DNA from: Pseudomonas mosselii
Lineage (GTDB): Bacteria > Pseudomonadota > Gammaproteobacteria > Pseudomonadales > Pseudomonadaceae
DNA length: 64,000 bases
Assembly (NCBI RefSeq): GCF_019823065.1
Contig: NZ_CP081966.1
Span: 2,263,501-2,327,500, forward strand
Direction of reading: 5' to 3'
A program made the translations under genes and the position numbers. The notes beneath the pieces are model-generated. The model did not search any database. It was not told the origin of the DNA and worked only from the letters and a program-made list of their open reading frames with translations. Positions 34,992 to 43,291 of this stretch are shown piece by piece. Position 1 is the stretch's first letter. Every line of letters starts with the position of its first letter.

Positions 34992-35130
34992 GAGCATGTC
35001 ATCGACTACCTGAGCCGCTACGAAGCGCGCTATCAGTACCAAAGCCCTGCCGAGCTAAGGCGCGCCTGGTGGCGCTGAACGCAAACGACTGGTCAAGTCG
35101 AATGCAAACAGGTGGTCAAATGAATGCAAT
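34992..35130 (+). pseudogene. Remnant of another transposase end with tandem terminal repeats
   Basis: One frame (34992-35078) reads HVIDYLSRYEARYQYQSP to AWWR and stop, like the C-terminus of a DDE transposase whose family I cannot name. It is followed by two near-copies of TGGTCAA-N3-GAATGCAA (about 35092-35109 and 35113-35130), probably part of an IS end. Confidence 0.45.
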
Positions 35131-35173
35131 TACCCAGTCGGTACACACCCGGGGGCAAGTCCCTGTTTTTGGT

Positions 35174-35188
35174 CTACCTAGGACGCAT
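35174..35188 (-). pseudogene. Stub of a second integrase gene (first four codons)
   Basis: Just downstream of the second DUF4224 gene, ATG CGT CCT AGG (MRPR) is followed by a stop. In the intact element int also begins MRPR, right after the DUF4224 stop. The rest of this integrase was replaced by IS sequence. Confidence 0.6.
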
Positions 35189-35189
35189 T

Positions 35190-35423
35190 TCACCTCACCT
35201 TCGAAATGAGAGGTGTCCACGTAGGGACTACAGGTGATGATGACGCCGGTGGCATAACTCCAAGGCTCCCGCCCAGCTTCAAGCGGACGTAATGGCGACC
35301 AACCAGTGGGAGGGTTTCAACGAATACCCAACCTCGTTCTTCTAGCCAGCGGCGCTGGTAGCCTCTGGCCTTGTAGCCGCTAGGGGCGGTCAGCCCTTCG
35401 TCCGAAAGCATCTCGGTTTCCAT
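35190..35423 (-). CDS. Second DUF4224 excisionase-like protein
   Basis: This 77-aa homologue of the gene at 14209-14451 shares GYKARGYQRRWLEERGWVFVET exactly but differs elsewhere and lacks the SGRP stretch. Its partner integrase is reduced to a stub. It marks the left end of a third, related element that continues to about 38.5 kb. Confidence 0.7.
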   Translation of the reverse strand: METEMLSDEGLTAPSGYKARGYQRRWLEERGWVFVETLPLVGRHYVRLKLGGSLGVMPPASSSPVVPTWTPLISKVR

Positions 35424-35529
35424 GATGGTCTCTTTGGATATGCAGCCCCGTTACCCGCACCTATCGGGGTAAAGGGGGTATAGTGGGGAGCGAGTCGGCA
35501 ATCGTCCGGCTCATCGAAGGGGTAAGAAC

Positions 35530-35694
35530 ATGTACGAATCCGCGACGCATCAGGCGCATTTGCACCTGAAGCAAAAGATTGAACAGTTCTTGTCTAAAGG
35601 CGGGGAAATTCAGAATGTCCCCTCAGGTGTCAGCGGCTTTAACCGAAGCTTACCTAAGGCCCACTGGGCCAAAGGGCAGTCAGTTAAATCGTGA
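35530..35694 (+). CDS. Small phage-type protein, 54 aa
   Basis: The frame MYESATHQAHL to QSVKS has an AGGGG ribosome site before its ATG. It is basic and helical in its first half. The position upstream of element genes, divergent from the excisionase, suggests a small regulator, but no family can be named. Confidence 0.5.
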   Translation: MYESATHQAHLHLKQKIEQFLSKGGEIQNVPSGVSGFNRSLPKAHWAKGQSVKS

Positions 35695-35707
35695 TCACGA
35701 TTCCCAG

Positions 35708-35732
35708 AGCCGTCGTCAAAAGGCGGCTTTCT
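35708..35732 (+). terminator. Weak stem-loop after the 54-aa gene
   Basis: AGCCG (35708-35712) pairs with CGGCT (35724-35728), followed by TTCT. The stem is short, so the call is tentative. Confidence 0.35.
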
Positions 35733-35911
35733 AACGTGCAGTGAAAACGCGGGTCGAATAGCTCAACGCAGCCTAAAGGAATGCGATGAGCCACGACCAG
35801 TGAAGGATCATGCAGCTAGTACAGGCGCCGCTTGCAACTGTCAGTGCGGTTTATTCGCGTGCTGCGGCGTATTGGTGGCATCCCGGCGCAAGGCCAGAAG
35901 GAGCATCACCG

Positions 35912-36136
35912 ATGGAGCGCGAACCTACCAATCGAGAAGTGGCAGCTGAGATTGGCATTACTGAAGCAGAAGTTGAGCGCTACCGTAGCGATACGTTCCG
36001 TCTCGATGATGGTTCCTGGTTGATTCACTTCGGCTTCTTGATGCCGAAGGAGCTTCGCAAAGGTCTCACTGGAAGCTTCACCTTTATCCTGAAAGCTGAT
36101 TGGAAACCGGGCGATTTGAGGCGTCCTGACTGGTGA
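35912..36136 (+). CDS. Hypothetical protein, 74 aa
   Basis: Residues 5-25 (NREVAAEIGITEAEVERYR) look like a helix-turn-helix, followed by a beta-rich part. AAGGAG lies 9 bases before ATG 35912. It may be a small DNA-binding protein of the third element. Confidence 0.5.
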   Translation: MEREPTNREVAAEIGITEAEVERYRSDTFRLDDGSWLIHFGFLMPKELRKGLTGSFTFILKADWKPGDLRRPDW

Positions 36137-36277
36137 GGCTGTGTAAGTGAAGCGTAACAGCAGTTGGAGGCGAGGGTAAGGCAGTCGATGCATGGAACAG
36201 ATTCGGTAAAGGCGCAGTCCACCGTAATGAGCCGTTGAAGCTGATAGCTCATCCATCCCACCACTTAGGTGAGCTAC

Positions 36278-36505
36278 ATGCCCAGCGCAAAGGAAGGCCG
36301 TTATCAGGCCTATAAGCTATTAAGAGAGCTTGATGCTCAAATTGCCGCCACGATGAACCAGGTGGCCTACGGTCGAATGAGCCGGGTCGACTGGGAGAAG
36401 ACGTGCAAAGCCCACCGAATTGCCTTTGATGAGTGGATTAAATTCGCTGATCTGCAGACCTGCGAAGAGATCGACTCAGCTGCGAAAAAGCCCGACGATG
36501 TGTGA
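36278..36505 (+). CDS. Hypothetical protein, 75 aa
   Basis: This helical, charged protein has no named domain. I chose ATG 36278, which has AGGTGAG upstream, over GTG 36269. It lies between other small genes of the element. Confidence 0.45.
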   Translation: MPSAKEGRYQAYKLLRELDAQIAATMNQVAYGRMSRVDWEKTCKAHRIAFDEWIKFADLQTCEEIDSAAKKPDDV

Positions 36506-36653
36506 CTGATCGTATTGGCAGCGTACCTCGATATCTCGGTTAGGTGCCAAATCTGCCAGGAACTGCCAGTCTTTGGCCGCTGGTCGCATTTCAGCGAAAC
36601 GGATATCTATCTCTCTGATTACCGCGCCTACTGAGATATCAGAGGAGATCGAT

Positions 36654-36926
36654 ATGAGATGTCGCGGTGAGAAATTCTGGACGTGGGCAGACCCAGCGCT
36701 TCACCTCAGCCATCATGAGGAAACTCTGGATGACGGCAGGAGTATCGACGTGCAAGCCCGACTCTCGCGGACAGGCGAAACGCAGCTCTTCATCGGGGTG
36801 TACGCCAAAAGCGGGGACCGAATCGTAGAGGAGACGTATAGCTCCAGGCCGAATGAAACGATGAGTCGGGCCTTGCTCTGGGGAGTACTCCGAGCGAAGA
36901 CGTTCGTCGCGAGTGGGTGGAGGTAG
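36654..36926 (+). CDS. Small protein of a duplicated family, 90 aa (copy 1)
   Basis: The ATG at 36654 has GAGGAG before it. The protein shares with the gene at 37258 the pattern WxWADPxLH, then GxxIxVQ, SxxGxTQL, VYxxxG and EE. The fold is probably a small beta sheet with one helix. Function unknown; it is one of two related genes in this element. Confidence 0.55.
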   Translation: MRCRGEKFWTWADPALHLSHHEETLDDGRSIDVQARLSRTGETQLFIGVYAKSGDRIVEETYSSRPNETMSRALLWGVLRAKTFVASGWR

Positions 36927-37257
36927 ATTTACTCTCTGCATACTAGTTTGCAGTAGGCATGGGGATGTTCTCATGCTGGTATCTCCTTCAGTTGAAACTT
37001 GATTGGCCCATTCCCCGGGCAGCCGATACGACACCATCCAGTCAGTCCTGTGCAGCGTAGCGGGCCTTGAAGGGCCTTCTTGATCAAACGTCTTGGTGAA
37101 GACAAACGGATTGTCTGTGGGCGTGGGTTTGCCTCTCCGTCCATCGCGGCAGTTGTGAAATTTCGTAACCGTTTCAATTTATTTCTGGTGAGACTGAGAA
37201 AGCTCTATGCGCTGACCGTTACGTCAACGTTCTTCCATTTTTCTCAAGGGCCCGACC
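36927..37257. other. Stretch without a clear gene, possible decayed phage ORF on the minus strand
   Basis: Read leftward, bases near 37118 give ACG followed by CCC ACA GAC AAT, resembling the MPTEN start of the genes at 14489 and 16416 with the ATG changed to ACG. It continues open for some 60 codons. It may be a dead copy of that family. Confidence 0.3.
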
Positions 37258-37572
37258 ATGCGTAATCGCGGGAAGGTGGACTGGGATTGGGCCGATCCGC
37301 AGCTGCATTTCCGCAACTGCGATAAGCGTCTGTCTTGCGGCACCCTGATCAATGTACAAGTGCACACTTCACCTCTCGGGGCTACCCAGCTCTACTTTTG
37401 TGTCTACAAAGAGAAGGGCGAAATGCTGCTTGAAGAGAGCCATACCGACTGCAAGGGTCAGACGTTGAGTGCAGCTATGGCATGGGCGCTGCAGCATGCG
37501 ACGGAATGGGGCGCAACCACCTGTCCGGCGATACCCGTTCAAGCGAGACTGATCCGTACACTGCAGCAATAA
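37258..37572 (+). CDS. Small protein of a duplicated family, 104 aa (copy 2)
   Basis: This is a paralogue of the gene at 36654 (MRNRGKVDWDWADPQLH against MRCRGEKFWTWADPALH), extended by 14 residues at the C-terminus. AAGGG lies before the ATG. Two diverged copies within 1 kb suggest an old duplication kept by the element. Confidence 0.55.
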   Translation: MRNRGKVDWDWADPQLHFRNCDKRLSCGTLINVQVHTSPLGATQLYFCVYKEKGEMLLEESHTDCKGQTLSAAMAWALQHATEWGATTCPAIPVQARLIRTLQQ

Positions 37573-37618
37573 GAGGTGCTAAAGCTCAGGGGGCTCCAAA
37601 AGTGCAGGCGGCTAGTCC

Positions 37619-38308
37619 TCATCGAGTACCAAATGTGGCGGCTGTTTTATATATTTCACTAGCCAGGTCGTCCCATTTTACTGGATGTGTTTCGCTTTGT
37701 AGTTTTTTGAAAGTTATAGATTTTCGGTCTTTTAGTGCCGCGTGTGGTAGTACATAGAATTTCCAGTTTTCTAGTTCGATGACGGATCGTGCTAATTGGT
37801 ACTGGTCAGTTTTATGGGCTGGCTTCTGAGCGGGCTGCCAGTTGTGGTCTCGATTCCAGTTTAAATGACGATTTTTGATCCGCTCGCAGAGGGTTTTGTC
37901 AAGATTTAAATAAGCAAAAATGTAAATGTCTGACCAGAGGTCTTTATGGGTGTCTTTGTCTTTTATTGAGTCGTAACCCCGCGCAAAAGAAGTTATAAAG
38001 CGCTGATCTTTTGAGTAGGAGTCTTTTGATTTGACCTGAATGGTGTATTTTTTGTTTTTAATGAAAAATATGAGGTCGTGTATGTCTCCCTCAATCTTCG
38101 TTTTTAAGTGATCGACCGGTACGGACAGTTGAGAATGAGGGTCCAGCATGGATTTGTAAACGAGGTACTCTGCGATGTACCCGCGCAGGTAGGTGTTGTG
38201 GAGGGTGGAAAAGCTCCAGGCCCAGAAGTCCTTTAGGAAACCTTTCCCGCTGGGCGCACCCTTGAGGGTAAACGGCAGCCTTCCATCGAGAGGATCGTGC
38301 ATATGCAT
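37619..38308 (-). CDS. Candidate PD-(D/E)XK nuclease
   Basis: This 229-aa protein shows the layout of the PD-(D/E)XK fold: an early helix with GYIAEYLVYKS (about 43-53), an acidic residue in GDIHDLIFFI (about 74-83), and QVKSKD (about 91-96), a QxK version of the catalytic ExK. Low GC (AT-rich third positions) marks recent transfer. It stands alone, as single-gene defence nucleases or orphan restriction enzymes often do. Target unknown. Confidence 0.55.
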   Translation of the reverse strand: MHMHDPLDGRLPFTLKGAPSGKGFLKDFWAWSFSTLHNTYLRGYIAEYLVYKSMLDPHSQLSVPVDHLKTKIEGDIHDLIFFIKNKKYTIQVKSKDSYSKDQRFITSFARGYDSIKDKDTHKDLWSDIYIFAYLNLDKTLCERIKNRHLNWNRDHNWQPAQKPAHKTDQYQLARSVIELENWKFYVLPHAALKDRKSITFKKLQSETHPVKWDDLASEIYKTAATFGTR

Positions 38309-38497
38309 CAGAAAACAAACCTAACGAAATGATGTTGAATAGCCATTATTGCAGGCTTGCTATCGTGCCAATAGATCTATACCCGAATGTTGCTCTTCTT
38401 GGCTGACGGGGAAGCGCGGACGAGGGTGGAGCCTATCGATGTTCTTTCTCATGGCATGGTCAGTTGCGGCTATGACCGAAATCCCTGTGTGTAGAAT

Positions 38498-38517
38498 CCG
38501 CCTTCCGGCGGGTTTCT
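38498..38517 (+). terminator. Rho-independent terminator near the element end
   Basis: CCGCC (38498-38502) and GGCGG (38507-38511) form a stem with a TTCC loop, followed by GTTTCTT. No gene lies directly upstream on the plus strand. Confidence 0.5.
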
Positions 38518-38583
38518 TGTCCAAGTTGATTCAGCAGGCTTACTGGGTGGACGTGGTTGCCTGCTTAGAATTCCAGATCATTC

Positions 38584-39945
38584 GGAAGTGTCAGATTTTT
38601 TGTGTGCGGGCCGGTAACGGCCTGCCGTCAGGCAGGCCCTGACTTTCACCAGGTCGGCCTGATGAACCGATCTCCGTACAAAATCGCGAATTGATTCATC
38701 GCACTTTTCCAATCATGCGCCGCTGAGCCCCAGTTCGCCGTGATGTTTCGCAGCCCCAGCCAGATCAGCTTGGTAGCTGCGTCATCGTTCGGGAAATGGC
38801 CTCGGGTCTTGATGATCTTGCGCAGCTGGGCATTGATACTCTCGATGGCGTTGGTGGTGTAGATCACTTTCCGGATGGCTGGTGGGAAGACAAAGAAGGG
38901 AATCACTCGATCCCAGGCGCGTCTCCAGGCCGCAACGACCGTTGGATACTGCTTGCCCCAGGGCCCGTTTTCAAACTCATCGAGTGCCTGCTCAGCCGCT
39001 TCGGCGTTGATGGCCTGGTAGATCGGCTTGAGCGCCTTGGCCAGTGCCCGCCGCTTGTCCCAGGCTGCAAAGTCCAGGCTGTTGCGGATCAGGTGCACGA
39101 TGCACGTCTGCAGCGTCGTCTCTGGAAACACGGCGCTGAGAGCCTCTGGCATGCCTTTGAGGCCATCGGTCACGGCAATCAGCACATCCTCGACACCACG
39201 TGTCTTGAGATCGTTAAAGACCTTCATCCAGAACTTCGCACCCTCGGTGTTCTCGATCCAGATGCCCAAGATATCGCGCGTCCCGTCGGGTAGAACGCCC
39301 AGCGCCAAGTAAATGGCCTTGTTGCGCACCAAGCCTTCTTCGCGGATCTTCACCCGCAGTGCATCGAAGAAAATGACCGGGTACATGGGCTCCAGTGGCC
39401 GCTGCTGCCACGCGCCAATTTCTTCCATGACCTCGTCTGTCACAGAGCTGATGAAGTCGGGTGAGACCTCTGTTCCATACTGCTCGGACAGAAAGGCTCG
39501 GATCTCTCTGACCGTCATGCCACGGGCGTACATGGCGATGATCTTGTCATCGAAACCGGTGTACCGCCGCTCATGCTTGGGGATGAGAATGGGCGCAAAA
39601 CTGCCGTCTCGGTCACGAGGAATTTCCAGCCGCAGCGGGCCATCGCCGGTCAAAACCGTCTTGCCACTCTTGCCGTTACGCTGGTTGGTTTCATCCTCTG
39701 GGCGCTGCGCGCCCGGCGGATAACCCAGGTGGTGGCCAAGTTCGGCGTGCAGAGCGCGTTCGATCAAGGCCTTCTTGAACGCCGCAGAGGCATCCTCGAT
39801 AGCCTCTGCGGTCATCAGGCCCTCACCGAACTGCTCCAGCAGCTCTTTGGGGATTTTGGGCAGGTCACGCAAGGGTTTCTTTTTGGTTGGCATACATGCA
39901 CCTCTTACTCATGTTATGCCCGAACACAAAATTTCTGACACCCTC
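38584..39945. mobile_element. IS256-family insertion sequence, complete
   Basis: The terminal inverted repeats read GGAAGTGTCAGA (left, 38584) and GAGGGTGTCAGA (right, reversed from 39945), and extend through TTTTGTG to CGGGC. An 8-bp target duplication GATCATTC flanks it at 38576-38583 and 39946-39953. The single transposase gene is intact, so the element may be active. Confidence 0.92.
38646..39893 (-). CDS. tnpA: IS256-family transposase (mutator type)
   Basis: This 415-aa DDE transposase has the characteristic VIFFDALRVKIREEG block with the first Asp (about residue 178), VLIAVTDGLKGMPEAL with the second (about 244), and a late TTNAIESINAQLRK (about 344) containing the Glu. Complete and in frame. 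Confidence 0.95.
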   Translation of the reverse strand: MPTKKKPLRDLPKIPKELLEQFGEGLMTAEAIEDASAAFKKALIERALHAELGHHLGYPPGAQRPEDETNQRNGKSGKTVLTGDGPLRLEIPRDRDGSFAPILIPKHERRYTGFDDKIIAMYARGMTVREIRAFLSEQYGTEVSPDFISSVTDEVMEEIGAWQQRPLEPMYPVIFFDALRVKIREEGLVRNKAIYLALGVLPDGTRDILGIWIENTEGAKFWMKVFNDLKTRGVEDVLIAVTDGLKGMPEALSAVFPETTLQTCIVHLIRNSLDFAAWDKRRALAKALKPIYQAINAEAAEQALDEFENGPWGKQYPTVVAAWRRAWDRVIPFFVFPPAIRKVIYTTNAIESINAQLRKIIKTRGHFPNDDAATKLIWLGLRNITANWGSAAHDWKSAMNQFAILYGDRFIRPTW

Positions 39946-39947
39946 GA

Positions 39948-40988
39948 TCATTCCGGTATCCCTTTCTCCCAAACCGCCCAATTCTTCAGAATCTCCTGCA
40001 CCAGCGGATTGGCAGTCCGATAGAGATTCTCCAGCGCCGGAACAAAGCCACCCTGGTCGTCATACTTGAGCAGATTCTCAACCTCACTTCCCCCCGGCTC
40101 AGGCCGATCAAAGTCAGACCCCGCCCGCACCACCGCCACCCGCTGCACATCCACCAACCCTTCGCGACTGGCCCGCAGCAGCGCTTCATAGGTGGAGTTA
40201 TCCTCCTGCTGGGTCGTGCAGTACTCCCCCTTGTTATCCGTCAGCAACCGAGTCCAGACCTCGGCCCGCTCACTCAGGCGCGTCCCGGAAAACCAGGTGT
40301 TGCCCGCCACGGTGTCACACCGGGTCACCACCGGCGGCTGGTTGGCCGGCGCCATCGGGTACTTGAGCCGCCAGGCCGCCGATTCCTTGCTCTCGCTCAG
40401 GCTCACCCCGTGTGACAGGGCATAGGCCTTGGCTTGCAGCTTCGGATTGAGTTCGAAGACCTCGGTCTTGTAGTCCAGCGGCGGCTTCTCGTTCGGGCCC
40501 TGGGTGTTGATCCCCAGGTAGCCCGTCGGCCAGTCCTTGGGCGCATCCCGCGAGTCCAGCTCCCACTGGGTGCCGAACTCCACCAGGTAATGGGCCCAGG
40601 CGGTGGTGCCGAGGGTCCCGTGCTTCGGGTTGATCCCGGCAATCCCCGCGACCAGGAAGTAGCTCTTGCGCAGGTCGAACTTCGGCGATAGCGCCAGTGC
40701 CAGGGTCGAGGCCGCGGCGTTGGTCTGGCCCATGCCGGTCACCAGCAAGCAGACGTCCTGGCTGTTGCAACGTATCACTGGATACTCCGCCGACAGGCCC
40801 GGTACACGCACTTCCTGCTCCAGCTCCAGGCGCTCGATCCAGTGCTGGGCCTCGGGTGCGAACAGGGTGATCAGCATCACCTTGGGCTTGATCGGCGGCG
40901 CAGCCGTCTCGCCGGCCTGGGCCGTCGAAGCGAGCAGGATGCCGCAGGCCAGGCCCACGGCGAGGGAAAGACGATGCATCAGGTGCAT
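39948..40988 (-). CDS. NUP-family purine nucleoside permease, secreted
   Basis: This 346-aa protein starts at ATG 40988, with GGAGG just upstream. It has a signal peptide (first 25 residues, ending TAQA) and a PNP-like fold with LVTGMGQTNAAAS (about 88-100) and LVAGIAGINP. NUP proteins are linked to nucleoside uptake. It lies 23 bases downstream of the Tsx-like channel and is cotranscribed. Its stop codon lies within the IS256 target duplication, yet the frame is whole. Confidence 0.8.
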   Translation of the reverse strand: MHLMHRLSLAVGLACGILLASTAQAGETAAPPIKPKVMLITLFAPEAQHWIERLELEQEVRVPGLSAEYPVIRCNSQDVCLLVTGMGQTNAAASTLALALSPKFDLRKSYFLVAGIAGINPKHGTLGTTAWAHYLVEFGTQWELDSRDAPKDWPTGYLGINTQGPNEKPPLDYKTEVFELNPKLQAKAYALSHGVSLSESKESAAWRLKYPMAPANQPPVVTRCDTVAGNTWFSGTRLSERAEVWTRLLTDNKGEYCTTQQEDNSTYEALLRASREGLVDVQRVAVVRAGSDFDRPEPGGSEVENLLKYDDQGGFVPALENLYRTANPLVQEILKNWAVWEKGIPE

Positions 40989-41011
40989 GCGAGCCTCCAT
41001 GGCGCAAGTGA

Positions 41012-41971
41012 TCAGAACTGGTAGCCGACCCCGGCGTAATACCCCCAGCCATCGGACCGGCCGCGGAAATCGCCATCGCCGAAATTCAGCTGGCTGCCGT
41101 CCTGCCAGTTGCCGCCATTGTGGAAATGGCGGCCCACCAGGGTGAAGCGCAGGTGGGTGAAGGCGTACAGCAATACGTTGGTGGATACCGTGGCATTGGC
41201 CGTGCGGTTGGGGTTGTCCTTGTGCAGATCCGAGCCGAAATCGAAGTTGGTGAAGCCGATATAGGTCAGTGAGGCGCCGTTGTCGAACTTGCCGAGGGGC
41301 ACGATGTACTTGAGCTGGGCCCGGTAGCCGTCCCACGAGTACTCGTTGCTGGCGCCATAGTTTTCCCACTGGTAGCGACCATAGAAGTTGGCCGACAGGT
41401 TGACCCGCGAATGGGTGTCGATGTCGGTGCCCAGGCCGCTGTACAGGGTGTTGGCGCGGTTGGCGCTGTTGCTGCCGTGGTCGTAGATCCAGTCGAAGGC
41501 TACGTACCACTCCTTGAACGGGCCGACGGCCAGGCTGCGGCCGGCCAGGTAGTCGATGGAGATCCGTGGCTCGTGCTCCATGAACAGCGGCGAGCCGTGG
41601 TCCCACGCGCCTTTGTCATGGCTGTTGCCGATGTCGAGGATCTTCGGGATGTCGATGTAGCCGTACAGCTCGAACGGCCCCTTGCGGCCGAAGTACTCGT
41701 ATTCCAGGTAGATATCGTCGACCGGGCGGGGGCCGAAACTGATGTCCTTGGTGCCGATCAGGGTGAAGTTCTGGTTGTACCAGTCCGACAGGTAAGGGCC
41801 GGATTTTACCGGCGCGGCGGCGGGGCTCAGGGCCTCGCCTTGGGCTGACTCGTTGGAGGCAGTGTTCAGGGCGTGGCTGGTGGTGCTGAGTAGTCCCGTA
41901 ACAGCGCCCAGTAGCAGGGAGGCAGCCAGGGGGGAGCGAGCCGCTGGGCGCAGGGATGCAGGTTGACGCAT
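41012..41971 (-). CDS. Tsx-like nucleoside-specific outer-membrane channel
   Basis: This 319-aa outer-membrane beta-barrel begins at ATG 41971 (AAGGA upstream), with a long Arg-containing signal peptide ending at SHA. The barrel part (YEYFGRKGPFELYGYIDIPK and EPRISIDYL) matches Tsx/OmpK nucleoside porins, and the protein ends in Phe (GVGYQF), as required for barrel assembly. It would feed nucleosides to the periplasmic NUP protein. Operator GCAAACGTTTGC lies 83 bases upstream. Confidence 0.85.
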   Translation of the reverse strand: MRQPASLRPAARSPLAASLLLGAVTGLLSTTSHALNTASNESAQGEALSPAAAPVKSGPYLSDWYNQNFTLIGTKDISFGPRPVDDIYLEYEYFGRKGPFELYGYIDIPKILDIGNSHDKGAWDHGSPLFMEHEPRISIDYLAGRSLAVGPFKEWYVAFDWIYDHGSNSANRANTLYSGLGTDIDTHSRVNLSANFYGRYQWENYGASNEYSWDGYRAQLKYIVPLGKFDNGASLTYIGFTNFDFGSDLHKDNPNRTANATVSTNVLLYAFTHLRFTLVGRHFHNGGNWQDGSQLNFGDGDFRGRSDGWGYYAGVGYQF

Positions 41972-42054
41972 TGAAAGTCCTTGTTCATGCGGTGGTAGCC
42001 CAAAAAGGCTGAGGTGAGCGAAAGCTTCGGCGATTGTTCGCTTAATTGTTTTGA

Positions 42055-42066
42055 GCAAACGTTTGC
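42055..42066. promoter_or_regulatory. LacI/PurR-type operator
   Basis: The perfect palindrome GCAAACGTTTGC is the core of LacI-family (PurR-like) operators. It lies 84-95 bases upstream of the Tsx-like gene, so a nucleoside- or purine-responsive repressor probably controls the two-gene operon. Confidence 0.65.
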
Positions 42067-42298
42067 ATACTCTGTACCAACCTGCCAGAGGTCTTTCAAA
42101 TAAAGCTGAATTCGGGGTGTTAGCTGACCTTTCGGTTAAAAAGCTGCACGGAAAATGGGCGTGGGATGCAGGCAGTTACACGCAAGGGGCTGCGCGGTAA
42201 TGGGTGGTCGATTGAACGCGGGTGGTTTAAGCGATGGGCTTGCGGCGCCTCATCAGAAGGACCAGCCGCAACTCCATCGTCATCTTGCTGGCATCACT

Positions 42299-42484
42299 TC
42301 ACTGCAGGGTCTCGGGCTTCATCCCTTGGGAGGCTTCCTTCAATCCCTGTTCCATCCGCCCGATCACCTGCGCCAGAATCGCCGCTCTTTCCAGCTCTCC
42401 CGCCGCCTTCATCCGTGCATGATCCCGCCGTAGGTTCAGCAGGCATTTCTGCAGTCCAAGTGCCGAGCTGTCGTAGTTGTCCAT
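42299..42484 (-). CDS. Hypothetical small protein, 61 aa
   Basis: This helical protein (MDNYDSSALGLQKCLL to MKPETLQ) has no domain. ATG 42484 is preceded by GTGAGA. The GC and codon use match the core genome. It lies in an otherwise gene-poor gap. Confidence 0.45.
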   Translation of the reverse strand: MDNYDSSALGLQKCLLNLRRDHARMKAAGELERAAILAQVIGRMEQGLKEASQGMKPETLQ

Positions 42485-42781
42485 GTCGTTCTCACAAGCC
42501 GTGGGCATCCATGCCGTTGTAGGAAAGGCTCGACGGTATCAGGTCAATTCCCCAGCCAATACTGATTATTCATACACTGGCTCACAAATCCGTTGAAACG
42601 TCCTACAGCGATAAAAGAGACATCTCACAGAGTGATTTGGGTGGGTGTTTCTGCATGCTTCCGCTCACTTCGCGGCAGGCCCCGGCGTACAGGGCCTGGC
42701 TCGAAACAGATGGGGCGCAGAGGTCATTCGTGCACCCTGTCTCCCTTCGAGGCCTGCCGAAACGATATGTTGCAATTACCC

Positions 42782-43078
42782 TTACAGATGCTCGGCATCC
42801 AACACTGCATTGACGAACGCTTCGGGCGATTCCTGCGGCCGGTTGTGGCCGATACCACCGCTCACCAGGTGATAGGCGTACTTGCCGGTGAAGCGCTTGG
42901 CGTAGGCCTCGGCCAATGGGTGCGGTGCGCCGTTGGCATCCGAAGGAAGTGGCCTGGCGAGCTGCGGCACGCGTGCGGGTTTCCTCGGCCTGGCCTGGGG
43001 AGGCGGCCAGCAGGGCCAGAGGAGCACGGCGCAGGCGAGCAGGGCTGAGCGGTTGATGCGGTTGGCGGTGGCGAACAT
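42782..43078 (-). pseudogene. Alpha/beta-hydrolase remnant with internal deletion
   Basis: The 98-aa frame joins a signal-peptide-like start (MFATANRINRSALLACAVLL) to the C-terminal end of an alpha/beta hydrolase (GGIGHNRPQESPEAF, with the catalytic His of the GHN motif). The central 200 residues with the nucleophile are absent. A good AAGGAG ribosome site remains. It could also be a real short secreted protein, but the domain break argues against that. Confidence 0.5.
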
Positions 43079-43291
43079 GGTGCATCTCCTTGGCGGGCCA
43101 TCGGTGTGGGCTGGATGGCGTGTAGTTAAGGCGGTGGCTGTGTCCGGGGGGGCGGGTGCTGGCGGGGTGGGCGTTCGTGTGTATCGGAAGGCGGTTGGTA
43201 CACAGAACGCTACAAAGGCAGGGCCGCATTGCGGTCGATCGCCGGCTTGCCAGCGATGAGCTGCGCAGCAGCCCCACAGGGCGAGACAGGA

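Noticed and set aside
36639..37177. Minus-strand frames overlapping the small paralogue gene
   Set aside because: They overlap a better supported gene with a good ribosome site; only a possible decayed start near 37118 is of interest.
40315..41606. Long minus- and plus-strand frames across the permease and porin genes
   Set aside because: They are by-products of high GC in the third codon position; the NUP and Tsx frames have signal peptides and family motifs.
43205..43291. Second REP-like sequence near 43225
   Set aside because: A GATCGCCGGCTTGCC stretch resembles a REP half but lacks a clear partner; too weak to list.
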